DNA of 64,000 nt. Origin: Streptomyces sp. CB01373. GTDB taxonomy: Bacteria > Actinomycetota > Actinomycetes > Streptomycetales > Streptomycetaceae. Shown here in pieces: positions 8,364-17,058 of this stretch. A model generated the notes under the pieces. It searched no databases, was not told where the DNA came from, and worked only from the letters and a program-made list of their open reading frames with translations. The stretch spans positions 124,001-188,000 of the forward strand of contig NZ_NNBK01000001.1 in assembly GCF_002803075.1 (NCBI RefSeq), written 5' to 3'. Position 1 is the first letter of the stretch, and each line of letters opens with the position of its first letter. The position numbers and the translations under genes are program-made.

Positions 8364-8370
8364 GGTGCTG

Positions 8371-8907
8371 TCAGGCCACCGAGTGTGTGATCGTGCCGGT
8401 GTACGCGCCGGAGGCGACGGTGCTGGGGACGTTCACGATCACCGTCGGGTCCCAGGAGGCGCTGTTGGCGCCGCCGCCCGCGGTGTGCGCGAACGCCGTC
8501 TGCGCGGAGGAGAGTGCGACGGCCGCGGCGGCGGTGGGCTGGCCCGGAGTGAAGGTCCCACTGCCGTTGGTGCTGGTGGCGGGCCCCGACCAGTACTCGA
8601 CGTCGCTGTCGGGGATGGACTGGTTGGCACCGCCGGCGCCGGTGGTGAAGGCCGTGGACGTCACCGTCGCCGTCCACGGAGCGGGCACAACACCGCGCAG
8701 GTCGTTGACCGTTACCGCGCCGAGCTGGCCGGTCGCCGTCCCACCGAAGGTGGTGTTCGACAACGCCGCGGACGCCGGTGTGCTCACGGCCAGGGCCCCA
8801 CCCTGCACGGTGAACGTGACCGCTGTGTCCTGGGCTTGAGCCGAAGGCGTCACCGCGGCCAGCACGAGTACGGCGGCTCCGACAGCCACCGCGGGCAAAG
8901 TTCTCAT
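8371..8907 (-). CDS. Secreted WxL-domain-like protein 2
   Basis: A 178-residue protein with a clean signal peptide (about 1-25, ending PSAQA) and one beta-rich domain: FTVQGGALAVSTPASA, PWTATVTSTAFTTGAG, VEYWSGPATSTNGSGTF, and the C-terminal SGAYTGTITHSVA. It is clearly a paralogue of the 6707-7339 product, sharing the W-T-x-T-V core, the YWSGPAT segment and the ITHSVA end, but it lacks that protein's long linker. GGGAG lies eight bases before the ATG at 8907. It is the first gene of the three-gene minus-strand cluster. The WxL motif is WTA here, so assignment to that fold is by pattern and context. Confidence 0.8.
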   Translation of the reverse strand: MRTLPAVAVGAAVLVLAAVTPSAQAQDTAVTFTVQGGALAVSTPASAALSNTTFGGTATGQLGAVTVNDLRGVVPAPWTATVTSTAFTTGAGGANQSIPDSDVEYWSGPATSTNGSGTFTPGQPTAAAAVALSSAQTAFAHTAGGGANSASWDPTVIVNVPSTVASGAYTGTITHSVA

Positions 8908-9093
8908 CTGCGTTCTCCCAAAGATCAGTTGGCCCACAGAGGTACCAGTGCGGCCGCCGCGGCGCCCGTAGGCTCCGACAGGACGCGTACACGGACACCC
9001 GCATGGACCAATCCCGCACCGGCGTGGCGCCGGGCGCGGTGTCCGATTTCCGCCAGCGGCACCCCCGCGCGGAGGCGGACACTGGACGGCGTG

Positions 9094-10494
9094 ATGGACG
9101 AGGACAGCAGGTACGAGGCCGTACGCAGCCGGGACGGCCGGTTCGACGGGGAGTTCTTCTTCGCCGTCGAGACGACCGGCATCTACTGCCGTCCCAGCTG
9201 CCCGGCCGTCACCCCCAAACGGCACCACGTGCGGTTCTACGCCACGGCAGCCGCCGCGCAGGGCGAGGGCTTCCGCGCCTGCCGGCGCTGCCGGCCGGAC
9301 GCGGTGCCCGGCTCCGCCGACTGGAACGTCCGGGCCGACGCCGTCGGGCGGGCCATGCGGCTGATCGGCGACGGCGTGATCGACCGGGAGGGCGTCGCCG
9401 GACTCGCCGCGCGGCTCGGCTACAGCGAGCGGCAGGTGCGCCGGCAGCTCACCGCCGAGCTGGGCGCCGGACCCGTCGCGCTCGCCCGTACCCAGCGGGC
9501 ACACAGCGCGCGCGTCCTGCTCCAGACCACGGACCTGCCGGTCACCCGGATCGCGTTCGCGGCCGGGTTCGCCAGCGTGCGGCAGTTCAACGACACGATG
9601 CGGTCCGTCTACGCGGCGACCCCCAGCGAGCTGCGCGACACCGCCCGCAGCGCCCGTGGCCGCCGCCCCGCGGCACCCACCGCGGGCATCCCGCTGCGGC
9701 TCGCCCACCGGGGCCCCTACCAGTCCGGGCCCGTCTTCGACCTGCTGGAACGCGAGGCCGTGCCCGGCATCGAGGAGATCGGCGGCACGCCCGGCCGGCG
9801 GACCTACCGGCGCACCCTGCGCCTGCCGAACGGCACCGGAACCGTCGCCGTGGACGAGCGCTCCGGCGCGCCGCGGGCCGGGTCCGGCGCCCATCCCGGC
9901 GGCTGGCTGGAGGCCCGGCTCCACCTGACCGACCCGCGCGATCTGACCACGGCCGTGCAGCGGCTGCGCCGGCTCTTCGACCTGGACGCCGACCCGTACG
10001 CCGTCGACGAGCGGCTCGGCGTGGACCCGCGGCTGGCCCCGCTGGTCGCCGCCCGGCCAGGACTGCGCTCGCCGGGCTCGGCGGACCCGCCGGAGACGGC
10101 GATCCGCGCGCTGGTGGGTCCGACGGCCGCCGCGGAGCTGGTACAGCGCCACGGCAAGGCCCTGGACGCGCCCAGCGGCACGCTGACCCACCTCTTCCCC
10201 GAGCCGGACGTCCTCGCCGGGGCCGAGCCGGACGGCCCCCTGGGCGCCCTGGCCGCCGCCCTCGCCGGCGGCACGGTACGGCTCGACCCCGGCGCCGACC
10301 GCGACGACACGCACCGGGCGCTGCTCGACCTGCCCGGCCTGGATCCGGCCACGGCCGCCGCCATCCGCACCCGCGCCCTCGGCGACCCCGACGTGGCCCC
10401 GCCCGGCGCGGACACCCCCGAAAGCTGGCGCCCCTGGCGCTCGTACGCCCTGCGGCACCTGTGTGCCGCCGGAGAGCTGGAGACGACCCCATGA
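9094..10494 (+). CDS. alkA: Ada/AraC-domain DNA-3-methyladenine glycosylase II (AlkA type)
   Basis: A 466-residue fusion for alkylation repair. Residues about 1-75 form the Ada zinc domain, with YCRPSCPAVTP and CRRCRPD supplying four cysteines. About 85-185 is an AraC-type HTH (GVAGLAARLGYSERQVRR, RIAFAAGFASVRQFNDTMR). The rest is AlkA N-terminal and HhH-GPD glycosylase sequence (LPGLDPATAAAIRTRAL, then WRPWRSYALRHL). The segment between these last two motifs, which normally carries the catalytic Asp in an LPxDxGxR-like context, is about 20-25 residues short; only D440 in PPGAD remains nearby. ATG 9094 follows a GTG directly. The stop overlaps the ogt start (ATGA), so the two are translated together. 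Confidence 0.9.
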   Translation: MDEDSRYEAVRSRDGRFDGEFFFAVETTGIYCRPSCPAVTPKRHHVRFYATAAAAQGEGFRACRRCRPDAVPGSADWNVRADAVGRAMRLIGDGVIDREGVAGLAARLGYSERQVRRQLTAELGAGPVALARTQRAHSARVLLQTTDLPVTRIAFAAGFASVRQFNDTMRSVYAATPSELRDTARSARGRRPAAPTAGIPLRLAHRGPYQSGPVFDLLEREAVPGIEEIGGTPGRRTYRRTLRLPNGTGTVAVDERSGAPRAGSGAHPGGWLEARLHLTDPRDLTTAVQRLRRLFDLDADPYAVDERLGVDPRLAPLVAARPGLRSPGSADPPETAIRALVGPTAAAELVQRHGKALDAPSGTLTHLFPEPDVLAGAEPDGPLGALAAALAGGTVRLDPGADRDDTHRALLDLPGLDPATAAAIRTRALGDPDVAPPGADTPESWRPWRSYALRHLCAAGELETTP

Positions 10495-11042
10495 CCACGC
10501 ACACCGCCCTTACCGGTACGACGTACTGGACCACCCTCGACAGCCCGCTGTGCCCGCTGCTGCTGACCGCCGACGCCTCCGGCGCGCTGACCTCGCTGTC
10601 CGTGCCCGGCCAGAAGGGCGGTCGCGAGGTCCAGTCCGCCTGGCGGCAGGACGCCGGGCCCTTCCGCGAGGCGGAGGAACAGCTGGAGGCCTACTTCGCC
10701 GGTGAACTCAAGGAGTTCCGGCTGCCGTTGCGCACCTCCGGCACCGCGTTCCGGGAGCGGGTGTGGGCCGCCCTCGACGACGTTCCGTATGGCTCGACGG
10801 CCACGTACGGCGAGATCGCCGCGCGGATCGGCGCTCCCCGCGCCGCTGTTCGGGCCGTCGGCGGAGCCATCGGCGCCAACCCGCTTCTGCTGCTGCGCCC
10901 CTGCCACCGCGTGATCGGCGCGGACGGTTCCCTGACCGGGTACGCGGGCGGCCTGGAACGGAAGGTGTGGCTGCTCACCCTGGAGGGCGTGCTGCAATCG
11001 CGTCAGCCGTGGCGCTCGCGGGCCACCCAGCCCCGTTCGTAG
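10491..11042 (+). CDS. ogt: Methylated-DNA-protein-cysteine methyltransferase
   Basis: A 183-residue suicide alkyltransferase that removes O6-alkyl groups from guanine. The active-site cysteine is C138 in RPCHRVIGADGSLTGYAGGL, and the DNA-binding helix region is YGSTATYGEIAARIGAPRAAVRAVGGAIGANP. The ATG overlaps the alkA stop by four bases, so this is a coupled repair operon. The last 40 bases overlap the 3' end of the convergent regulator gene on the other strand. Confidence 0.93.
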   Translation: MTTHTALTGTTYWTTLDSPLCPLLLTADASGALTSLSVPGQKGGREVQSAWRQDAGPFREAEEQLEAYFAGELKEFRLPLRTSGTAFRERVWAALDDVPYGSTATYGEIAARIGAPRAAVRAVGGAIGANPLLLLRPCHRVIGADGSLTGYAGGLERKVWLLTLEGVLQSRQPWRSRATQPRS

Positions 11043-11992
11043 GCGTGCCAGCCCAGTTGGAGCCGGGTGCTCACCCCGGTCAGCTCCATCAGCCGCTTCA
11101 CCCGGCGCTGCACGGTCCGCAGGCCCAGGTCGAGCTGCTTGGCGACGCTCGCGTCGGTCAGCCCGGCCAGCAGCAGCGACAGAACCTCCAGGTCGATGGC
11201 GTCGGGGCCGTCCGGTCCCTCCTCGGTCACACCCGACTCCCCGAGCCGCAGCGGCAGCGCCTGCCGCCACACCGACTCGAACAGCCCGTACAGCAGCTCC
11301 AGCAGGCCGCTGGCGTGCACGACCAGCGCGGTGGGCTCCGGGGTGTGCGCGGTGAGGGGCACCATGGCGAGCGTGCCGTCGGCGATGACCAGTTTGGTCG
11401 GCACGGTCTCGACGACCCGCACCTGTTCGTCGCGGCTGAGCGCGGCGGTCAGCTCCGCGACGCCGTTCGGCCGGTCCAGCACGGCGCGTTCAAGGACCAC
11501 CCGGTAGCGGACCCCGCGGGCGACCGCCTGCTCCTCGGCGTGGTTCTCCAGCGAGGAGACGGCGATCGGGTTGCCCGTGACCAGCGCGCACACCTCCTCG
11601 CTCGCCCCGAGCTGGAGCTGGAGGAAGCGCTGCGCGACCGCGGGGGCGCCGGTGACCACCTCGACCAGGTCGTGCACGGCGGGCTCGGAGGCCGCGGCGC
11701 GGAACTCCTCGGCGAGCAGCGCGGCGGCCAGTTCCGCCTTCTCCAGCTCGTGGCGGTGCTGGGTGAGCAGTGCGCCCAGTGCCACCCCGGGCGGCGCGGC
11801 CACCCAGCGGCCTGGCCGGGCCGGGGACTGGGCCGCGAGTCCGTGCCGTTCCAGGCGGCGCAGGGCGTGCTCGGTGTCCCGCTCGCCGAGCGTCAGCCGG
11901 CGCGCGAGATCGGGGACCTCGGCGGCGCCCACGGACACCAGGGCCCGGTACGCCGCCTCGTGTGTCTCGTCCAGGCCTATCGCTGCCAGCAT
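11003..11992 (-). CDS. TrmB-like / LuxR C-terminal helix-turn-helix regulator
   Basis: A 329-residue regulator. The N-terminal 70 residues form a TrmB-like winged helix (AAYRALVSVGAAEVPDLARRL, HALRRLERHGL). The middle looks like a ligand or phospholipase-D-like regulatory fold (AVDRPNG-like charged segments, TKLVIADGTLAMVPL). The C-terminal HTH covers about 265-320: IDLEVLSLLLAGLTDASVAKQLD followed by GLRTVQRRVKRLMELTGV. This architecture is common in Streptomyces and usually of unknown target. It converges on ogt with a 40-base overlap, so the two transcripts can form a duplex. Confidence 0.85.
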   Translation of the reverse strand: MLAAIGLDETHEAAYRALVSVGAAEVPDLARRLTLGERDTEHALRRLERHGLAAQSPARPGRWVAAPPGVALGALLTQHRHELEKAELAAALLAEEFRAAASEPAVHDLVEVVTGAPAVAQRFLQLQLGASEEVCALVTGNPIAVSSLENHAEEQAVARGVRYRVVLERAVLDRPNGVAELTAALSRDEQVRVVETVPTKLVIADGTLAMVPLTAHTPEPTALVVHASGLLELLYGLFESVWRQALPLRLGESGVTEEGPDGPDAIDLEVLSLLLAGLTDASVAKQLDLGLRTVQRRVKRLMELTGVSTRLQLGWHAYERGWVARERHG

Positions 11993-12404
11993 CAGCTGCT
12001 GTCCCTCCCCTTTCGGATCCCGGCATCACGTTCCGCGGCGCGTCGGCGGTGGCGGGAAACAGCCACGGCGCAAACCCGCCGCGGCACATCATCGCTGTAC
12101 CACCGGTCACTCTGACAAGGTGGCGCCACCGAAGCACCGACGGGTGCCCGGTGTCCGGCCACCGGCGTGGCCTGCGCGGATACGCGCCAGGTGCGGTGGC
12201 TGGGCTGTTTGGCGGCCCTGCCCGCGGTGCCCGGTCCGGACACGGCGGGCCGCGTCGGGGGTGCTCCGGACGGCGGGGTTTCGGCCGACCGGGCCATGAT
12301 GCCGCCGGGCGGTTCATCCGTGGGGGGTGGAACCGCCCGGCGACTTCGTCCGGATTTCCCGATGCCCCGTTCCCACAGGGCCCGTGCGGTGGACAATTGG
12401 CGGC
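11993..12404. promoter_or_regulatory. Divergent promoter region between the TrmB-like regulator and the PPM-like gene
   Basis: These 412 bases hold no convincing gene. The part near 12080-12130 is less GC-rich and contains TTGTCA (minus strand, near 12120) as a possible -35 for the regulator. No clear operator was found. Confidence 0.3.
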
Positions 12405-14492
12405 ATGAGCCAGCAGGGGGGAAGTCCCACCGGTCAAGAGGACGACTGGTGGGGCCAGTTGTACAACGACTCCGCCGGGGACACCGGCCCCGCGTCCGAG
12501 GCCGACACCCTGGACGACCGCTTCGCCTCAGCGACCGGAACACTGGGCGCCCCCTCCCGGGGCACACCACCACCCACGCCGGACAACGCCCCGGCCCCGG
12601 AACGGGACTGGTGGCGCGACACCCCCGACACCGTCCCGGAGGCCCCGCCCCCGGGAACGGGCCGGCCCTCCGCCCCGGCCGACGGCCCGGCTCCGGGGGC
12701 TGCCTGGGGGTCCGGGACTGTGACGGCCGGACGGGCGCCGGGCGACGGGGCGGATTCGGGGGTGGCCGGGGACGACGGGCGCGTGGCGCCGGAGTGGGCG
12801 GCTCGACCGCCCGCTTCCGCCGAGGGGGTGGACGAGAGCCAGTCGCCGGACTCCGCCGAGTCGACGTCCTGGGGCGTCACCGGCTTTGGTGCGGGCGGCT
12901 CCTCGCCCAGGAACGCCGCCGACCCGGCCGGCCCCGCCGCGAGGCGGCCTCCGTCCTCGTCCCCTCCTCCGTCCGCGCCTCCGTGGCCGTCTTCGCTCCC
13001 TCCGTCGTCGCCTCCGCCCACGCCCGCTTCTCCGTCCGCGCCGGCTGCTCCGCCTCCGTCCTCGCCTCCGCGCGGGTCCGTGCCCTCGCCCGCTTCTCCG
13101 CCTCCGCCCACGCCCGCTTCTCCGTCCGCGCCGGCTGCTCCGCCTCCGTCCTCGCCTGCGCGCGGGTCCGTGCCCTCGCCCGCTTCTCCGCCTCCGTCCG
13201 CGCTTGCTTCTCCGTCCGAGCCCGCTTCTCCGCCACCGTCCTCGCCTCCGCGGGCGTCCGTGCCCTCGCCTGCGTCTCCGCCTCCGTACGCGCCCTCCGT
13301 CCCGCCCGCTCGTTCGTCCTCGCCCCCTGCCTCGCCCCCTGCCTCACCTCCGCCCTCACCTCCGTCCGCCCGGTCGTTTCCGTCCGCTTCTCCGTCCTCC
13401 GCCGTGCCCCCGCCGCCCGCCACGCTTCCCTCGCCGCCGGAACCTCCGGCCGTCGGGGCCGTGGGCGGCTCCGGGCGTGAGGCCCGTGGGGCGGTGGACG
13501 CCGCACCGGGTGCCCGGGGCGCCGACCTCACCGTCCGTCATGTCGGAGCCCGGCCGCCCACCTACGCGGCCGAGCCCACCGCGTTGCCGATGGCCGATCC
13601 GGAGGGACTGGACGACGTGGTGCCGGACACCGTGCTGGACGGAGCCGCGTACGGGAGCTGCACGTTGCGGGCCGTGTCGGTGCGGGGCGACTCCGCCAGG
13701 TTTCGGGGCGAGTCGCGGCGCGACGCGATGCTCACCGCGCGCTTCGGCGCGGGGGACCAGGCACTCGTGCTGGTCGCGATGGCCACCGGCGCCCGCGCCA
13801 CCCCGGGGGCGCACCGCGCGGCCGCCGAGGTGTGCCGGTGGATCGCCGAGTCCGTGGGCCGCAGCCACGCACGGCTGACCGAGGACATCCGCGCCGCCCG
13901 GCGCGGCGACCTGAAGTCCGGCCTGCACCGCCTCACAGACCGCAGCCTCGGCAGACTCCGCGCGGACGCCGCCGAACAGGGCGTCGATCCGGGGCAGTAC
14001 TCGGCCGGCCTGCGCTGCCTGCTCCTGCCCGCCGACCCCGAATGCCGCGTGCGGGTGTTCTTCGGCGTCGGTCCCGGCGGCCTGTTCCGGCTGCGCGAGG
14101 GCGAGTGGCAGGACATCGAACCCGGCGTCGCCGAGACGCCCGGTCACCCCGTGGTCGGCTTCGGCTCGCCGCCGTCCGAGACCCCGGACGGCGACCGGCT
14201 CACCATCGACCTCGGCATCACCACCCCGCCGAACCCGTACGACCCGGCCCCCGAACCGCCCCGCGAACCCTTCCGCTTCCGCGCCTCCGTGGCCCAACCG
14301 GGTGACACGCTGCTGATGTGCACCGCCGGTCTGGCCGACCCGCTCCGCGGCGAGCCCGAGCTGTGCGCCCACCTCGCCCGACGGTGGTCCGACCCCGCCC
14401 CGCCGGGCCTCGCCGCGTTCCTGGCGGACGCCCAGGCGCGGGTCAAGGGATACGCGGACGACCGTACGGCCGCCGCCGTGTGGGAGGCGTGA
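12405..14492 (+). CDS. PPM/PP2C-like phosphatase-domain protein with long proline-rich N-terminus
   Basis: A 695-residue protein starting MSQQGGSPTGQEDDWWGQLY. Residues about 20-170 are acidic and disordered. About 180-345 is a Pro/Ser/Ala-rich tract with a 30-residue tandem repeat. From about 385 to the end is a globular domain with DGAAYGSCTLRAVSVRGDSARFRG, DQALVLVAMATGARATPGAHRAA and PGDTLLMCTAGLADPL, which matches the integrated PPM-type phosphatase-like domain of actinobacteria. The canonical metal-binding aspartates are only partly present, so it may be a pseudophosphatase or regulatory domain. No good ribosome site precedes the ATG. It is followed by poxB after 65 bases. Confidence 0.78.
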   Translation: MSQQGGSPTGQEDDWWGQLYNDSAGDTGPASEADTLDDRFASATGTLGAPSRGTPPPTPDNAPAPERDWWRDTPDTVPEAPPPGTGRPSAPADGPAPGAAWGSGTVTAGRAPGDGADSGVAGDDGRVAPEWAARPPASAEGVDESQSPDSAESTSWGVTGFGAGGSSPRNAADPAGPAARRPPSSSPPPSAPPWPSSLPPSSPPPTPASPSAPAAPPPSSPPRGSVPSPASPPPPTPASPSAPAAPPPSSPARGSVPSPASPPPSALASPSEPASPPPSSPPRASVPSPASPPPYAPSVPPARSSSPPASPPASPPPSPPSARSFPSASPSSAVPPPPATLPSPPEPPAVGAVGGSGREARGAVDAAPGARGADLTVRHVGARPPTYAAEPTALPMADPEGLDDVVPDTVLDGAAYGSCTLRAVSVRGDSARFRGESRRDAMLTARFGAGDQALVLVAMATGARATPGAHRAAAEVCRWIAESVGRSHARLTEDIRAARRGDLKSGLHRLTDRSLGRLRADAAEQGVDPGQYSAGLRCLLLPADPECRVRVFFGVGPGGLFRLREGEWQDIEPGVAETPGHPVVGFGSPPSETPDGDRLTIDLGITTPPNPYDPAPEPPREPFRFRASVAQPGDTLLMCTAGLADPLRGEPELCAHLARRWSDPAPPGLAAFLADAQARVKGYADDRTAAAVWEA
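13021..13290 (+). repeat. Three tandem 90-bp units encoding a proline-rich tract
   Basis: Units begin at 13021, 13111 and 13201, each starting CGC(C/T)(C/T)GCTTCTCCGTCCG. They encode a 30-residue unit whose core reads ASPSAPAAPPPSSPPRGSVP. The first two copies are nearly identical and the third has diverged, so copy number may vary between strains. Confidence 0.85.
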
Positions 14493-14557
14493 GCGCCTGG
14501 GCTGTGCCTTCATGGAGGCGGAGGATCCGCGGCAGACCGAAGGGGTGCCCGAGAGCC

Positions 14558-16300
14558 ATGGCCAAGCAGAGCGTCGCAGAGCAGTTCGTCGACATCCTCG
14601 TCCGCGCCGGAGTCAAACGCCTGTACGGCGTGGTCGGGGACAGCCTGAACCCGGTCGTCGACGCGGTCCGCCGCAACGCCGCCATCGACTGGATCCACGT
14701 CCGCCACGAGGAGACCGCCGCCTTCGCGGCCGGCGCCGAGGCCCAGATCACGGGACATCTGACGGCCTGCGCCGGCTCCTGCGGGCCCGGCAACCTGCAC
14801 CTGATCAACGGCCTGTACGACGCCCACCGCTCCATGGCCCCGGTCCTCGCCCTCGCCTCGCACATCCCCTCCGGCGAGATCGGCCTCGGCTACTTCCAGG
14901 AGACCCACCCCGACCGGCTGTTCGCCGATTGCAGCCACTACAGCGAACTGATCTCCAACCCCAAGCAGATGCCCCGGCTGCTCCAGACGGCCATCCAGAA
15001 CGCGGTGGGACGCCGCGGCGTCAGCGTGGTGGCCCTGCCCGGCGACATCGCCGCCGAGCCCGCGCCCGAACGGGCCGCCGAGACCGCCATCGTCACCTCC
15101 CGGCCCACCGTCCGGCCCGGCGACGCCGAGATCGACCGGCTCGTCGAGATGATCGACGAGGCCGACCGGATCACCCTCTTCTGCGGCAGCGGCACGGCGG
15201 GCGCTCACGCCGAGGTGATGGAGTTCGCCGAGCGCATCAAGTCCCCGGTCGGGCACGCGCTGCGCGGCAAGGAGTTCATCCAGTACGACAACCCGTACGA
15301 CGTCGGCATGAGCGGACTGCTCGGCTACGGCGCCGCCTACGAGGCCACCCACGAGTGCGACCTGCTGATCCTGCTCGGCACGGACTTCCCGTACAACGCC
15401 TTCCTGCCCACCGATGTGAAGATCGCCCAGGTCGACGTCCGGCCGGAGAACCTCGGCCGCCGTTCCCGCCTCGACCTCGCGGTGTGGGGCGATGTGAAGG
15501 AGACCCTGCGCTGCCTCGTGCCGAGGGTGCGGGTCAAGGCCGACCGGCGTTTTCTGGACCGGATGCTGAAGAAGCACGCGGACGCGCTGGAGGGGGTCGT
15601 CAAGGCGTACACGAGGAAGGTGGACAAGCACGTCCCGATCCACCCCGAGTACGTGGCCGCCGTCCTGGACGAAGTGGCCGACGACGACGCCGTGTTCACC
15701 ATCGACACCGGCATGTGCAATGTCTGGGGCGCCCGCTACATCTCGCCCAACGGGCGCCGCCGCGTCATCGGTTCCTTCTCGCACGGCTCGATGGCCAACG
15801 CGCTGCCGATGGCGATCGGCGCGCAGTTCACCGACCGCCGCCGCCAGGTCGTGTCCATGTCCGGGGACGGCGGATTCGCCATGCTGATGGGCGACTTCCT
15901 GACCCTGGTGCAGTACGACCTGCCCGTGAAGGTCGTCCTGTTCAACAACTCCTCCTTGGGCATGGTGGAGTTGGAGATGATGGTGGCGGGCCTGCCCTCC
16001 TACGGGACGGCCATGAAAAACCCCGACTTCGCCGCCGTCGCCCGCGCCTGCGGTGCCCACGGCGTCCGGGTGGAGAAGCCGAAGCATCTCGCGGGCGCCC
16101 TGAAGGAGGCATTCAGCCACAAGGGCCCCGCCCTCGTGGACGTCGTCACCGACCCCAACGCGCTGTCGATCCCGCCGAAGATCAGGGCCGAGATGGTGAC
16201 CGGGTTCGCACTGTCGGCCTCGAAGATGGTTCTGGACGGAGGCGTCGGCCGCATGGTGCAGATGGCCCGCTCCAATCTGCGCAACATGCCCCGGCCATAG
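14558..16300 (+). CDS. poxB: Pyruvate dehydrogenase (quinone)-type ThDP enzyme
   Basis: A 580-residue thiamine-diphosphate enzyme of the PoxB/pyruvate oxidase class, which converts pyruvate to acetate and CO2, with electrons passed through FAD to quinone. The N-terminal PYR domain carries the catalytic Glu in HVRHEETAAFAAGAEAQ. The middle domain has CGSGTAGAHAEVMEFAERI. The PP domain has the ThDP motif GDGGFAMLMGDFLTLVQYDLP followed by FNNSSLGMVELEM. AAGGGG is the likely ribosome site. It sits alone between unrelated genes and would feed acetate metabolism. Confidence 0.9.
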   Translation: MAKQSVAEQFVDILVRAGVKRLYGVVGDSLNPVVDAVRRNAAIDWIHVRHEETAAFAAGAEAQITGHLTACAGSCGPGNLHLINGLYDAHRSMAPVLALASHIPSGEIGLGYFQETHPDRLFADCSHYSELISNPKQMPRLLQTAIQNAVGRRGVSVVALPGDIAAEPAPERAAETAIVTSRPTVRPGDAEIDRLVEMIDEADRITLFCGSGTAGAHAEVMEFAERIKSPVGHALRGKEFIQYDNPYDVGMSGLLGYGAAYEATHECDLLILLGTDFPYNAFLPTDVKIAQVDVRPENLGRRSRLDLAVWGDVKETLRCLVPRVRVKADRRFLDRMLKKHADALEGVVKAYTRKVDKHVPIHPEYVAAVLDEVADDDAVFTIDTGMCNVWGARYISPNGRRRVIGSFSHGSMANALPMAIGAQFTDRRRQVVSMSGDGGFAMLMGDFLTLVQYDLPVKVVLFNNSSLGMVELEMMVAGLPSYGTAMKNPDFAAVARACGAHGVRVEKPKHLAGALKEAFSHKGPALVDVVTDPNALSIPPKIRAEMVTGFALSASKMVLDGGVGRMVQMARSNLRNMPRP

Positions 16301-16501
16301 TGAGCTGCCGCGTCGCGCCGGCCACCGCACTGACCCGAGGCGCCGTACGAAAGCGTCGTACTTCGGCCAAGTTCCACTGGGGTTGTCCGAACGCCCGGGC
16401 ATCGAGCATTCGGCATGACTGACGTGTGCTCCATGGGGCATGGATCTCCGTGAACGTGTTCGAACCGGAGGGGAACCGACATCGGCACGCGGACGGGGGA
16501 C

Positions 16502-16996
16502 ATGGAGACGCAGGCGCGAGGGGGCGGTCCCGCCATGGTCGGGGCCTCCTCGGCTCGGACGGCGGAGGAACAGACGGAAAGAGCGGCGGGCGGCTTACCC
16601 GGTCGGCCCGCGCCGCCCCAGCTCAGGTGCAGGCTGGGACGGGCCGATCTCAAGGCGGTGCCCGAGGCGCGACGGGCGCTGCGCGCACTGCTGCGCCACT
16701 GGGGCGGGCCGGGCACGTCGGACGTCGCGGAACTGCTCACCAGCGAGCTGGTCACCAACGCGCTCGTCCACACCGACGCCGACGCGGTCCTGACGGCCAC
16801 CGTGTCCACGCACGGACTGCGCGTGGAGGTACGGGACTTCGTCGCCCGACGGCCCCGGCCCCGGGCCCAGGGGACGGGCGAGAGCACCGGCGGGCGTGGC
16901 CTGGTCCTGGTGCAGTCCCTCGCGGACACCTGGGGCGTGTGCATGCACGGCGTCGGAAAGTCCGTCTGGTTCGAACTGGGCGCCCAGGCCGCGTGA
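16502..16996 (+). CDS. HATPase-fold anti-sigma-factor-like ATP-binding protein
   Basis: A 164-residue single-domain GHKL ATPase of the SpoIIAB/RsbW-like class that is abundant in Streptomyces. The N box is ELVTNALVHTDAD (about 83-95). The G1-like motif is RDFVARRP with the usual acidic residue weakly conserved, and the G2 motif is GGRGLVLVQSLADTWGV. The first 35 residues are variable. Such proteins act as anti-sigma factors or as ATP-binding partners of PP2C phosphatases. The ATG at 16502 is preceded by GGGGGAC, and it ends at a perfect bidirectional terminator. Confidence 0.82.
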   Translation: METQARGGGPAMVGASSARTAEEQTERAAGGLPGRPAPPQLRCRLGRADLKAVPEARRALRALLRHWGGPGTSDVAELLTSELVTNALVHTDADAVLTATVSTHGLRVEVRDFVARRPRPRAQGTGESTGGRGLVLVQSLADTWGVCMHGVGKSVWFELGAQAA

Positions 16997-16997
16997 A

Positions 16998-17036
16998 ACG
17001 GGTGGGGCGCGGCCCGCACGGCCGCGCCCCACCCGT
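16998..17036. terminator. Bidirectional 17-bp hairpin terminator
   Basis: ACGGGTGGGGCGCGGCC and its exact complement flank a CGCAC loop. It lies between two convergent genes that end at 16996 and 17059. Confidence 0.85.
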
Positions 17037-17058
17037 CACCGGTCGGATCGACCGGCTC

